Assembly: GCF_011777505.1 (NCBI RefSeq)
Contig: NZ_JAATJT010000004.1
Location: 1 to 54,426, forward strand
Source: Gaetbulibacter sp. S0825
GTDB taxonomy: Bacteria > Bacteroidota > Bacteroidia > Flavobacteriales > Flavobacteriaceae
Length of the DNA: 54,426 nucleotides
Direction: 5' to 3'
A model generated the notes under the pieces. The model saw nothing but the letters and a program-made list of their open reading frames with translations, was not told the DNA's origin and did not search any database. The stretch's first letter is position 1. The number at the start of each line of letters is the position of its first letter. Positions 1 to 9,062 of this stretch are shown here, in pieces. Both the position numbers and the translations under genes were made by a program.

Positions 1-2416
1 CTACAGTTATAGTTTGAGTGTGAGACGTTGTATTACCAGCACAATCACTAACAGACCATACACGAGTAATTGTGTACTCAGAAGGACACGCATCAGCGTC
101 ACCATCAGTAGTTTCAGTGAAAGATACTGTTACAGAAGCATCACAGTTATCAGTAGCAGTTAAAACATCAGCAGTAGGAACGTTATCACATTCTACAGTT
201 GCATCAGCAGGAAGTGCTTCAACAAATGTAGGCGCAGTCGTATCTTGAACAGTGATTATTTGAGTATGTGAAGTTTCTAATCCACATGCATCAGTAGCAG
301 TCCATGTTCTTTCCAAAATATAATCTGAATCACAACTACCATTTGTTCTTTGTTCGTCAAATGTAACAACAGCATCACCACAGTTATCTGTAGCAGTTAA
401 TACTTCTGCTGTTGGTAAAGCATCACATTCTACAGTTACATCGGCAGGAAGTGCTTCAACAAAAATAGGTGCAGTCGTATCTTGAACAGTTATTGTTTGT
501 GTATGAGTAATTTGGTTACCACATTCATCTATAGCAGTCCAAGATCTTTCTAAAATATAATTAAAATCACAACTACCATCAGTTCTATCTTCTTTAAAAA
601 CAACACTAGCAATTGTACAATTATCTTTAGCAGTATAGGTTTCTGGAACAGGTACGGCATCACACTCAACAGTAATATCACTAGGTAAAACTTCGTTAAA
701 TGTAGGAGCTGTGGTGTCTTCGATAATAATTGTTTGTGTATCTGATGCTGTTTTTCCACAGGTATCAGTTACAGTAAATGTTCTTTTTATTTCTGTAGAA
801 CAAGTATCACTTGATATAATTTCGTCTATATAAGTAATGGTATCAATTGCAATATCGTCAGAGGCATTTCCACCACCATCTAATGCAGATTGTAGTTCAC
901 TTAAAGTAATTTCCTCCAGTGTATTACTAAATATTAAATTACTAATATTATCTTGATCACATCCTTCAATAGTATAATCTCCAGGGGCTGTTATAATTGG
1001 ATCTTCTTTATCTGTTGACAAAATTGAAGTACTTACCTCAACTGTACAATCCGCAGAATCTTTTATTAATATTGTATGAATTCCATAGCCTAAATTAGAA
1101 AAGGTATCACTACTTTGATAAGTAGTTCCACCATTTATTGAATAGGTATAAGGAGGCACACCTTCTATTCCTTCTACAGTTATTTTTCCAGTTGTATCAT
1201 CTTCACAAACAACATCTGTTTTAGATACAACATTTCCATCCAGATTTGTTAAAGCTAAAATCAACTCAGCTGCAGGTGATGCACAATTATCAACTTTATT
1301 ATAATAAAAAGCATAATATGTACCAGGAGCCGTAACATTAGTATTTGTTAAATGGTCACTTAATACTAATGGATCTACATTTGTGCTCCATGTTAGAAAA
1401 GAATTTGGAGGCTTAATTGATGTAGTTGATATATAAGTATCCAAATCTACAGTTGTAGGATCGCAAAATGTAACAGTCTTACTACTTTCAACAGTACTTG
1501 TAAATTTTGGAGGATTTGCATATCCTTCCATACTTAATCTTAAACCATCAACAAGAACAACAGACTCTCCAGGGTTACCAGTTCTGTAAAATACATTAAC
1601 ATTACCTGAATTATCAGATTTAAATGTCACACATATTGTCTCCCAAAAAGGATCAATTTCTGTCCAACCACCGGGATTTTGAAACCCATTATTACCGCTA
1701 GTGGCATTTGTAAGTTTTGGTGGAAAATCTGAAGCTGGATGTATTGTTAAGTCATTATGGGTATAAGTTAAGGCATCTGAAATTTGAACACCACCTGAAC
1801 CAATTCCAAACTCTAAATTAGGGTTGAATTCATCGAACTCACCATTTGAATTACTATATCTTGGAATAACTGCTAATTCGAAACAAACAGTATAGTTTGT
1901 ATTTGGTGATACAGCCAAATCTTGATGTATAGATTCATTTTTGTATGAAAAAATAGCAAATCCCCCTCCATCTGGAGAAGGTGATATGATTCCTGGGGTA
2001 TCAATATTTGCATCTGAGTTGGAATATGAAATGTATTGTCCTTCAGAATAATCAACGGTTCCGTTATCTTTCCAGCAGTCATACATTACATTCGCAGCAT
2101 ATCTACTACCATCCAAGGCTGTTTTAAAACCACCCCAACCACTGTTAGGTGTGGTTTCTCCAAGACCAAATCCACCACAAGTAATAATATTACAAGTTCC
2201 AACTAAACTTGGAGTCGATGCGCTTGAACGTAGTGAAATTGCCTTTTGAGCATTGTACTTCAATGCTCTTTTCTTTAATAATGTTTCAAAGGCGGCCTTT
2301 TCTTGAACAGACTCTGTTCTTTTTGGCCAATCGGCAGATTCGCCACCTGTTTGCTGACCAAACATGGTCAACACATTGAAACAAATTAAAATTACTAGTG
2401 TAGCAGTTGTTTTCAT
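1..2416 (-). CDS. Large secreted SprB/HYR-type repeat adhesin, 3' end outside window
   Basis: The frame is open from an ATG at 2416 to the window edge, about 805 codons, so the C-terminus is missing. The N-terminus is a signal peptide of about 21 residues ending near MFGQQ. Residues about 60-290 form a non-repetitive globular part. Near residues 395-460 there is a SprB-like module (PPYTYSINGG, then GYGIHTILIKD). From about residue 565 to the edge come 79-residue tandem repeats, 237 bp each, with DTTAPTF, VECDA, ATDNC, ERTWTATD and HTQTITVQD. Such modules occur in flavobacterial cell-surface or gliding adhesins exported by the type IX system. A C-terminal sorting domain is expected but not visible. 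It is transcribed away from sixA. Exact ligand unknown. Confidence 0.85.
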   Translation of the reverse strand, partial: MKTTATLVILICFNVLTMFGQQTGGESADWPKRTESVQEKAAFETLLKKRALKYNAQKAISLRSSASTPSLVGTCNIITCGGFGLGETTPNSGWGGFKTALDGSRYAANVMYDCWKDNGTVDYSEGQYISYSNSDANIDTPGIISPSPDGGGFAIFSYKNESIHQDLAVSPNTNYTVCFELAVIPRYSNSNGEFDEFNPNLEFGIGSGGVQISDALTYTHNDLTIHPASDFPPKLTNATSGNNGFQNPGGWTEIDPFWETICVTFKSDNSGNVNVFYRTGNPGESVVLVDGLRLSMEGYANPPKFTSTVESSKTVTFCDPTTVDLDTYISTTSIKPPNSFLTWSTNVDPLVLSDHLTNTNVTAPGTYYAFYYNKVDNCASPAAELILALTNLDGNVVSKTDVVCEDDTTGKITVEGIEGVPPYTYSINGGTTYQSSDTFSNLGYGIHTILIKDSADCTVEVSTSILSTDKEDPIITAPGDYTIEGCDQDNISNLIFSNTLEEITLSELQSALDGGGNASDDIAIDTITYIDEIISSDTCSTEIKRTFTVTDTCGKTASDTQTIIIEDTTAPTFNEVLPSDITVECDAVPVPETYTAKDNCTIASVVFKEDRTDGSCDFNYILERSWTAIDECGNQITHTQTITVQDTTAPIFVEALPADVTVECDALPTAEVLTATDNCGDAVVTFDEQRTNGSCDSDYILERTWTATDACGLETSHTQIITVQDTTAPTFVEALPADATVECDNVPTADVLTATDNCDASVTVSFTETTDGDADACPSEYTITRVWSVSDCAGNTTSHTQTITV

Positions 2417-2817
2417 ATCTAATAATGATTAACTAAAACTTTTCGCTAAGCGATTAAATCTTTTATTGTTTGTTGATTAAAACCCAAATATTCATGTACG
2501 ATCTTACACGTAATGAACTAATTCGATTATAATGTGAGGGAAGAGCACTAAAAAGTGCGAATGGATTAGAATGTTGAATTAGATTTGGGATCATTTTCAT
2601 TAATTTCTATAACAAAACAAAAGATATACTGTATCGTTAACAAATATTAATGCTATATAACTTAAAAATTCGTTAAAACGATTTGGGTATACTATTAAAC
2701 GGTTAATTTGGTATTTAGTCGGTTGTACATTATTTATTATTTTAGAGTGCCAAAGTAAACGTTAAAACCGAAAAAAACAACATTTTATCGATAAAAATTG
2801 CATTTAAACGATATATT
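2417..2817. other. Divergent intergenic region, adhesin / sixA
   Basis: This 400-bp AT-rich gap separates two divergently transcribed genes and must hold both promoters. I found no perfect TAnnTTTG element on either strand. A small perfect hairpin (GCACT, four A, AGTGC) lies at 2545-2558. I see no coding frame with gene character. Confidence 0.5.
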
Positions 2818-3303
2818 ATGAAAAAAATTACTTTTGTTAGACACGCAAAATCATCATGGGAGCATAATGTTAGTGATAGAGAGAGACCATTAAAAAAACG
2901 TGGAATTAATGACTCTCACTTGGTTTCAAGTTCTTTTAAAGAAACTAATTTCACTCCTGATACTATTTTTACAAGTCCAGCAGTACGTGCAAGAAAAACC
3001 TGTAAAATATTTGTAGAAAATTTGTATAAATCTAGTATTGATGTAAGAATTGAGGAGGAGATTTATGATTTTGGTGGCAGTCAACTAATCAATTTCATCA
3101 AATCTTTAGATAATGAATTGAATAAGGTTATGATTTTTGGACATAATTATGCCTTAACTTCGATTGTAAATTCGTTTGGTTCTAAGTATATTGATAATGT
3201 TCCTACATCTGGGTTGATTAAAATATCTTTTGATGTTGATGATTGGAATGATATTAAAAAAGGAATAACCACTTTAACTATTTTCCCAAGAGATTTAAAG
3301 TGA
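2818..3303 (+). CDS. sixA: SixA-like histidine phosphatase
   Basis: A 161-residue cytoplasmic protein of the histidine phosphatase (phosphoglycerate mutase-like) superfamily. The RHG-type motif appears as R8-H9-A10 (FVRHAKSSW), the second conserved arginine lies in SPAVRARKT near residue 57, and the second catalytic histidine is in IFGHNYAL near residue 109. Length matches SixA, which dephosphorylates phosphohistidine in phosphorelay HPt domains, but in Bacteroidota the substrate is untested. The ATG at 2818 directly precedes the conserved strand, so the start is secure. It is followed on the same strand by the ppx-like gene after 127 bp and may share transcription with it. Confidence 0.85.
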   Translation: MKKITFVRHAKSSWEHNVSDRERPLKKRGINDSHLVSSSFKETNFTPDTIFTSPAVRARKTCKIFVENLYKSSIDVRIEEEIYDFGGSQLINFIKSLDNELNKVMIFGHNYALTSIVNSFGSKYIDNVPTSGLIKISFDVDDWNDIKKGITTLTIFPRDLK

Positions 3304-3430
3304 TTTTTAATGAATTGTTAAAAACTACACCAAAGTTTTTAATCTTAAAAATAAAAGACTTTATATATTTGAAGTATTGATAAATCTGCTTTTTATTTTT
3401 TATGCCAACAAAAAAACACTTCAATAATTA

Positions 3431-4339
3431 ATGCTAGTTATAAAAAAATATGCAGCTATAGATATTGGTTCAAATGCTGTTAGATTATTAATTGCAATAA
3501 TTATTGAGGAAGAAGGGAAACCTGCACGCTTTAAAAAGAGTTCTCTAGTAAGGGTTCCAATTAGGTTAGGAGCCGATGTGTTTTTAAAAAACACAATTTC
3601 CAATGTAAACAAAAGACGCCTAAAGGACACAATGATGGCGTTTAAATTGCTTATGAAATCGCATAAGGTTGAAAAATATAAAGCATGTGCAACCTCTGCT
3701 ATGCGAGAGGCTACTAATGGAAAAGAAATTTCACAGGAAATATTTGAACATTCTAAAATTCAAATTGATATTATTGATGGTGAAGAGGAAGCTGCTATAA
3801 TTGCAGAAACGGACTTGCATGAATATATAGATAATAACAGAAATTATGTCTATGTTGATGTTGGTGGAGGGAGTACAGAATTTTCTATTATTCATAATGG
3901 CGAAAAAGTGACTTCTAAATCCTTTAAAATTGGAACTGTAAGACTTTTAAATGATATTGTAAAACGGGAAACTTGGTTAGAACTGGAAAATTGGATCAAA
4001 ACCAATACAAACAAATACGATAAAGTTGATGTGATTGGTTCTGGTGGAAATATTAATAAAATTTTTAAAATTTCTGGTAAAGCTATCGGTAAACCACTTA
4101 CATACTTTTATTTGAGCACTTATTATCATACACTAAAATCCTATTCGTACGAAGAACGAATTACAGAATTAGATTTAAATCAGGATAGAGCCGATGTTAT
4201 TATTCCTGCAATGCAAATTTACTTATCGGCAATGAAATGGAGTAAGGCGAAGCACATCTATGTACCAAAAATTGGATTGTCTGATGGAATTATAAAGAGT
4301 TTGTACTACGAAACTATTTCTAGTAAGGTTATTAGTTAA
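3431..4339 (+). CDS. ppx: Ppx/GppA family phosphatase (exopolyphosphatase-like)
   Basis: A 302-residue member of the ASKHA-fold Ppx/GppA family, which hydrolyses polyphosphate or pppGpp. The phosphate-1 loop is at residues 9-20 (AIDIGSNAVRLL), the catalytic acidic patch is DGEEEAA near 116-122, and the phosphate-2 loop is DVGGGSTEFS near 143-152. At 302 residues it has only the catalytic core and lacks the C-terminal HD-like domain of the roughly 510-residue E. coli Ppx, so polyphosphate versus pppGpp preference cannot be told. Its stop codon overlaps the stop of the convergent miaE gene by four bases, leaving no room for a terminator between them. Confidence 0.87.
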   Translation: MLVIKKYAAIDIGSNAVRLLIAIIIEEEGKPARFKKSSLVRVPIRLGADVFLKNTISNVNKRRLKDTMMAFKLLMKSHKVEKYKACATSAMREATNGKEISQEIFEHSKIQIDIIDGEEEAAIIAETDLHEYIDNNRNYVYVDVGGGSTEFSIIHNGEKVTSKSFKIGTVRLLNDIVKRETWLELENWIKTNTNKYDKVDVIGSGGNINKIFKISGKAIGKPLTYFYLSTYYHTLKSYSYEERITELDLNQDRADVIIPAMQIYLSAMKWSKAKHIYVPKIGLSDGIIKSLYYETISSKVIS

Positions 4340-4917
4340 CCGTGAACGGTTTCCTTATTTCCTAAATTTTTCATGATTTGAGCTTCATATTCCAATAAAT
4401 CTTGCCATTTATTATCAACTTCTTTTCGATCTCCATATTGTCTCGCATAACCTAAAAACATTGTATAATGGTTGGCTTCACTAATCATTAATTTTTTATA
4501 AAATGATGCCAGCTTTTTGTCTTGTAACTCTTCAGATAATAACCTAAATCGTTCGCAGCTTCTAGCTTCTATAAGAGCTGCATATAGTAAACGATGCACC
4601 AATTGTGTGGTTCTACTACCTCCTTTTGGGAAGAATTTTAGTAACTGCACTACATAATCATCTTTTCTATCTCTACCTAAGTTATAACCACGTTCTAGAA
4701 TAATGTCATGTACCATTTTAAAATGACTCATTTCTTCTTTAACTAGCTCAATCATTTCTTGAACCAACTCAGTATATTCAGGAAAGCTCACAATTAGAGA
4801 AATTGCTGTACTTGTTGCTTTTTGCTCACAAAAGGCATGATCAGTAAGTATTTCTTCAATGTTTTTTTCTACAATGTTAACCCAGCGAGGATCTGTTGGT
4901 AGTTTAAGTCCTAACAT
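4336..4917 (-). CDS. miaE: tRNA 2-methylthio-N6-isopentenyl adenosine hydroxylase MiaE
   Basis: A 193-residue non-haem di-iron monooxygenase of the MiaE family, which hydroxylates the isopentenyl group of ms2i6A at tRNA position 37. The ferritin-like fold shows two ExxH ligand motifs, KEEMSHF and SEANHYTMF, plus additional helices rich in Glu and His. The frame extends upstream to a TTG at 4941, but the ATG at 4917 (MLGLKLPTDPRW) is where family conservation begins and lies just after the stop of the preceding lipoprotein gene, so I choose it. It is the last gene of a dnaX-lipoprotein-miaE unit and overlaps the ppx stop. Confidence 0.88.
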   Translation of the reverse strand: MLGLKLPTDPRWVNIVEKNIEEILTDHAFCEQKATSTAISLIVSFPEYTELVQEMIELVKEEMSHFKMVHDIILERGYNLGRDRKDDYVVQLLKFFPKGGSRTTQLVHRLLYAALIEARSCERFRLLSEELQDKKLASFYKKLMISEANHYTMFLGYARQYGDRKEVDNKWQDLLEYEAQIMKNLGNKETVHG

Positions 4918-4927
4918 AATTATTTGA

Positions 4928-5482
4928 TTATGAGGTTTCAATAAGCCTTATTGTTTTCTCTCCAGAATTGTTAAAATGAATACTGTACATTTTATAGTTT
5001 TCAGATTCTGGCACTAAAAAGGAGCAAAATAGTTTATAATTATCATCACTACTCTCAAAATCGTCTAACCAAACATATTGCAAAACAGCATTTTCCCAAA
5101 AATTTTGCTCATTAGTTATGAAATTGCTTTTACTAATAATGTCTTTAAATAAAAGTTTATCATTTTTAAAGACTTTTATCTCAGATTCAAACTCTCTATA
5201 ATGTGTTTCATTATGTCTATTATGCTCATTATTTGCAATAATTACAGACTTATTAGATGATGAGTAGTAAGACACTTGAATATTTGTTTTAGAATCTATT
5301 ATAGTATCTGTAACAGTTTTAAGATATTGTTCGGGAACAAATTTGATAACTTCAATAGCATCAATAGATAAATTGCTTTTAGATACGCGCTCTTTATTAC
5401 TTTCTAGAGCTCTATCTCTTCCATCACAGGATGTTACTATAGTTATTACTATAAGAAATAATATGATTGAGTAATTCTTCAT
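4928..5482 (-). CDS. Hypothetical lipoprotein between dnaX and miaE
   Basis: A 184-residue protein I do not recognise. It has a lipoprotein signal peptide, a hydrophobic stretch at residues 5-17 and a lipobox TSC with the Cys at about residue 19, so it is probably anchored in a membrane facing the periplasm or surface. The rest is hydrophilic and rich in Asn, Ser and Glu without clear motifs. Its ATG overlaps the dnaX stop by one base (TAATG), which suggests translational coupling, and miaE starts ten bases after its stop. The gene is real by operon position and signal peptide, but no function can be given. Confidence 0.75.
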   Translation of the reverse strand: MKNYSIILFLIVITIVTSCDGRDRALESNKERVSKSNLSIDAIEVIKFVPEQYLKTVTDTIIDSKTNIQVSYYSSSNKSVIIANNEHNRHNETHYREFESEIKVFKNDKLLFKDIISKSNFITNEQNFWENAVLQYVWLDDFESSDDNYKLFCSFLVPESENYKMYSIHFNNSGEKTIRLIETS

Positions 5483-7231
5483 TATATATCTAAGTCAAAG
5501 GTTTTACGCAACAAGTCTATATTTGGGTTTTTCTCCTTTAGTTTTTCATACTTTTCAATAGGCGTGTATGCATATTGTTTTTCTAACTCTTCATTAACAG
5601 TAATATCTAGAGTTACTGAAAAATTGTTCAGTTTTTTTCTAAGATAAGCTAGTAAATCGTATTGCTGTCTTTCTACTTCTACCTTATTTGTTGAATTTGG
5701 AAAAACCACGTTAATCACTGTTTCCGATGATAGTTTAGGTGTGTCTATTCGTAAAATGGAAGCTAAATTGTATTTTCCTTTTTTTTCAAGATTAACAACA
5801 AACTCTTCCCAAGCTGCTTGCATGTGCTTTTCAGAAAATGAATCTGTTGGAAGATTTTCTTCATCAATCACAACTTCCATTTGTCTAATAAGATGCTCTT
5901 TTTTCTTTTTTATACTGCTAAGGGACAGACCAGAAGTAGCTTTTGATTGCTTGTTCAAAATTATTTTAGGTCTCTTTTCAGCTAGCTTTTTTGCAATGTC
6001 TTTCTCAGGCGATGCTTCTTTAGCAATATTAGGATCTGGTTCGTTAACAACAGATGACTCTAATGGGTTTTCGGTTTTACTAGGTCTTTTAACAGGAATA
6101 GGAGTGATGCCTTTGCTTTTAAAGTATGAAGCAGGAATTATAAAGTGGCTACTGCTGTTTTTTTTTTTTTTCTCCATCATAAGTGATAGAGGCAAGTTGC
6201 ATGAGGCATAATTCTACAAGCAAACGCTGATTTCGACTAGTTTTGTATTTAAGGTCACAATCGTTTGCAAGTTCAATTCCCTTTAATAAAAAACTTTGTG
6301 AAGCTTTTTGCGCTTGCTTTAAATATTTTTCTTTTGTTTGGTCACCTACTTCTAGTAAATCTATAGTTTCAGGTGTTTTACAAACTAATAAATCTCTAAA
6401 GTGCGATGCTAAACCAGCTATATAATGATGACCGTCAAACCCTTTTGAAATAGTATGGTTGAATTGTAATAGCAATTCAGGAATTTTATTTTCAAGAATT
6501 AGGTCAGTACTTTTAAAATAGGTTTCGTAGTCTAATACGTTTAAGTTTTCTGTAACAGCTTGTCTTGTTAAATGTTTTCCAGAAAAACTTACCACTCTAT
6601 CAAAAATAGATAACGCATCACGCATTGCGCCGTCAGCTTTTTGCGCAATTATATGGAGTGCATCATCCTCGGCATCTACATCTTGTTGTTCGGCAATATA
6701 TTTTAAGTGTTCTTTTGCATCCTTTACGGTAATTCTTTTAAAATCAAATATTTGACAACGAGATAGGATGGTTGGAATAATTTTATGTTTTTCGGTAGTT
6801 GCAAGAATAAAAATGCAATGCTTTGGAGGTTCTTCCAGTGTCTTTAAAAAGGCATTAAATGCCGATTGCGATAGCATGTGTACCTCATCAATAATATAAA
6901 CCTTGTATTTGCCAACTTGTGGCGGAATACGAACCTGATCTGTTAAATTTCTAATATCATCAACAGAGTTGTTGGATGCTGCATCCAGTTCAAAGATGTT
7001 AAACGCAAAATCTTCATCCTCTCTTTCGTTACCATCGCTATTTATCATTTTGGCAAGAATTCGCGCACATGTAGTTTTACCAACACCACGAGGACCTGTA
7101 AACAATAAGGCTTGAGCCAAATGGTTATTTTCTATAGCATTTAATAAAGTATTTGTAATAGCTTGCTGACCAACAACATCTTTGAATGTTTGTGGTCTGT
7201 ATTTACGTGCTGATACTACAAAGTGTTCCAT
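5482..7231 (-). CDS. dnaX: DNA polymerase III subunit gamma/tau, frame-split at an A14 run
   Basis: The clamp-loader ATPase. The upstream frame (7231 to 6149, 360 residues) holds Walker A (GPRGVGKTTCARI), Walker B (IIDEVHML), sensor 1 (LATTEKHK) and an SRC arginine finger, and stops shortly after four Lys codons in a run of 14 A (coding strand, 6158-6171). The tau-like C-terminal frame (to 5482) starts in the same run. The frames join if one A is lost or two gained, giving about 582 residues, the usual full length. A short gamma form and a long tau form made by slippage at the run is the likely reading; a sequencing error in a homopolymer is the alternative. The Cys4 zinc module after Walker A is absent, as I believe is usual in this group. 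Confidence 0.85.
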
Positions 7232-7249
7232 TAAATAATCTTAGAATAG

Positions 7250-7257
7250 CAAAGTTA
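7250..7257 (-). promoter_or_regulatory. dnaX promoter, -7 element
   Basis: On the minus strand the sequence reads TAACTTTG, a perfect match to the Bacteroidota -7 consensus TAnnTTTG, 19 bases upstream of the dnaX ATG. No clear TTG -33 element is seen. A short leader of about 10-14 bases is implied. Confidence 0.55.
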
Positions 7258-7344
7258 AAAATTCAGCTTAAATTTAAGAATTATGGTCACTAAATTTAAA
7301 GCGAGTTATTAACAATTGTCATTCCTTTTATGGCATTATTATTG

Positions 7345-7352
7345 TAATTTTG
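7345..7352 (+). promoter_or_regulatory. rnpB promoter, -7 element
   Basis: TAATTTTG matches TAnnTTTG exactly and ends five bases before the predicted 5' end of RNase P RNA at 7358, just where a start site is expected. A -33 element is not obvious. Confidence 0.6.
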
Positions 7353-7357
7353 CATGC

Positions 7358-7672
7358 AAGTAGATTGCCTTATCGCAGTGACTATAAATGCCACTGAGGA
7401 AAGTCCGAACACCATAGTGCAACATAGTGGCTAACAGCCACCAGTCGTGAGGCTAGGAAAAGTGCAACAGAAAGAATGTACAGGTCATGCTGTAGTGAAA
7501 CCAGGTAAACTCTATGTGGTGCAATGTCATGTAAACCAATGTTTGAGCGTAGCACGCGCGATGTTGGAGGGTAGACAGCTAAAGTTTGCTGGTAACAGTA
7601 AATGTAGATAAATGATAAGGCCGTGACACGGTAACGTCGTCATCGGACAGAATTCGGCTTATAGATTTACTT
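7358..7672 (+). ncRNA. rnpB: RNase P RNA
   Basis: This is the catalytic RNA of RNase P, which trims the 5' leader of tRNA precursors. The hallmark conserved blocks are present: GAGGAAAGTCCGAACACC near 7396-7413 (P4 and CR I region), GTGAAACCAGGTAAACTC near 7495, the AGCACGCGCGATGTTGG block, and GACAGAATTCGGCTTATAGA near 7646-7665 that closes the fold. The ends AAGTA at 7358-7362 and TACTT at 7668-7672 pair as the base of helix P1. The length of about 315 nt is in the usual range. It stands alone between dnaX and rsmD with its own promoter and terminator. Boundaries are set by helix P1 and could shift by a few bases. Confidence 0.93.
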
Positions 7673-7680
7673 AATTAAAC

Positions 7681-7716
7681 AAGCTCCATGATAATTCTTG
7701 GAGCTTTGTTTTTATT
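7681..7716 (+). terminator. rnpB terminator
   Basis: A perfect 8-bp stem (AAGCTCCA at 7681-7688, TGGAGCTT at 7699-7706) with a 10-base loop is followed by a T-rich tail. It lies just after rnpB. The rsmD stop at 7712 falls within the tail, so the stem may also end rsmD transcription from the other side, with a weaker T tract. Confidence 0.8.
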
Positions 7717-8257
7717 CTGATGTATTTTGAAAAAAGCTAAACCTATTGCCTCCATAGCTTTTGGAATAGGAATAGTTTGCTAAACTTGACAAATCGGTAT
7801 GTTTGGAGTGCTCAACAATCAAAATCCCATCTTCTTCAAGTAATTCATTTTCAAAAACTAGTTCAGGGATTTTTGAAAATGCATCAATGTCAAAATCGTA
7901 AGGAGGGTCGGCAAAAATAATATTGTGCTTTTGCTTAGTTTTTTCTAGATATTTAAAAACATCGGCTTTTATCACTTGAATATCAAATTCAAATTCTTCT
8001 GCAGTTTGCGTAATGAATTTTGTACAACCATAATCTTTATCAACTGCAGTAATATTTTCAGTTCCTCTCGAAGCAAATTCATAGCTTATATTTCCAGTTC
8101 CAGCAAAAAGATCGAGTATTGATATGTCATCAAAATAGTAGCGATTGTTTAAAATATTAAACAAAGCTTCTTTTGCCATATCTGTTGTTGGTCTAACAGG
8201 TAGCTTTTTTGGCGCAGTAATACGCCTGCCTTTGTATTGCCCAGAAATAATACGCAT
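7712..8257 (-). CDS. rsmD: 16S rRNA (guanine966-N2)-methyltransferase RsmD
   Basis: A 181-residue Rossmann-fold methyltransferase that modifies G966 of 16S rRNA. It starts with the family signature MRIISGQYKGRRI, continues through PTTDMAKEALFNIL and the SAM-binding motif DLFAGTGNISYEF, and carries the N6/N2-type catalytic motif ADPPYDFD near residues 115-122. Length and motif order match RsmD. It begins directly after the stop of the upstream DUF3822 gene with no gap, so the two are co-transcribed, an arrangement common in Bacteroidota. Confidence 0.93.
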   Translation of the reverse strand: MRIISGQYKGRRITAPKKLPVRPTTDMAKEALFNILNNRYYFDDISILDLFAGTGNISYEFASRGTENITAVDKDYGCTKFITQTAEEFEFDIQVIKADVFKYLEKTKQKHNIIFADPPYDFDIDAFSKIPELVFENELLEEDGILIVEHSKHTDLSSLANYSYSKSYGGNRFSFFQNTSE

Positions 8258-9037
8258 TTAGAAACTATTTAAAAGCACAAGATTTGACAAACAATCTTCG
8301 TTAACACCATTTGCTAAGGTGATTTTTGTGCTGGTTTTTATAATTGAAACATTGCGAATATAAGTATAAGCAATTTTAAAGAGCTCATCTTCTTTAGTAA
8401 CATTACCCAATAAAACAAGAGGAAACTCTTCAGGGTTTAGACCTAGTTGCTCTGCCGTAAATAATAGATAGTAAATAAAATCTTCTTTAGTAGTATAATC
8501 AAACGTATTGTACAATTGTAATTGTCCATTTTTAGTAACAATAATTTCAAAATGTGAATTGCTTACGTGTGCATACATTTTGGTATCACTAGTGTTTTTT
8601 TCTAGCTTCAGAATGGTTTCTATAACGATGGTAGAAAAATGCTTAAACTCAAATTCACCAAAAATATCGTATAAATAATTATTAATATTTACGTAAGGAA
8701 CATATACATTAACACTTTCGTTTGCTGAGATTTCGTCATAAGTTATAAAATCTGAGCGAAGAATTTTAGAATTAAATTTTAAATAATCTACCAAATGGTC
8801 TTCGTTGAATAACGATTTTGGGACTAACGCTGATAATTCATTTTCATGAATAACAGTTACTGATTTGAAAGATTGTTTTAAAGTACTTTCAGTATTAAAC
8901 AGGTGTGTCAATTTATCAAGCAAGTCATTAGGATTTCCTTTTTTTTCAAAAGGAAAACTTTTAAAAAAAACGACCGACTGTGTATTTGTATTCAAGATGC
9001 AAAAAGAAAGTCCACTCAAGCTAACTTGAATGGACAA
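8258..9037 (-). CDS. DUF3822 family protein
   Basis: A 259-residue soluble protein of the DUF3822 family, which is largely restricted to Bacteroidota and habitually lies immediately upstream of rsmD, as it does here with zero spacing. The sequence has alternating strands and helices typical of an actin/ASKHA-like fold, including IQVSLSGLSFCIL at the N-terminus and HFEIIVTKNGQLQLYNTFDY near the middle, but no catalytic residues I can point to. No function is established. The position suggests a link with ribosome or envelope housekeeping, which is inference only. Confidence 0.8.
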   Translation of the reverse strand: MSIQVSLSGLSFCILNTNTQSVVFFKSFPFEKKGNPNDLLDKLTHLFNTESTLKQSFKSVTVIHENELSALVPKSLFNEDHLVDYLKFNSKILRSDFITYDEISANESVNVYVPYVNINNYLYDIFGEFEFKHFSTIVIETILKLEKNTSDTKMYAHVSNSHFEIIVTKNGQLQLYNTFDYTTKEDFIYYLLFTAEQLGLNPEEFPLVLLGNVTKEDELFKIAYTYIRNVSIIKTSTKITLANGVNEDCLSNLVLLNSF

Positions 9038-9062
9038 TGCAGTATTCTGTAATATGTTTGTT

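Noticed and set aside
4918-4941. TTG start for miaE at 4941
   Set aside because: It would overlap the upstream lipoprotein gene and adds eight residues that precede the conserved region; the ATG at 4917 fits better.
5482-6195. The tau-like C-terminal frame as a separate gene starting MMEKKKK
   Set aside because: Its start lies inside the A14 run and the joined product has normal DnaX length, so a single slippage-expressed gene is more likely.
5741-6211. A 156-codon plus-strand frame antisense to dnaX
   Set aside because: Its composition (Phe/Ser-rich) is that of a shadow frame of the tau-like C-terminal region, with no family resemblance.
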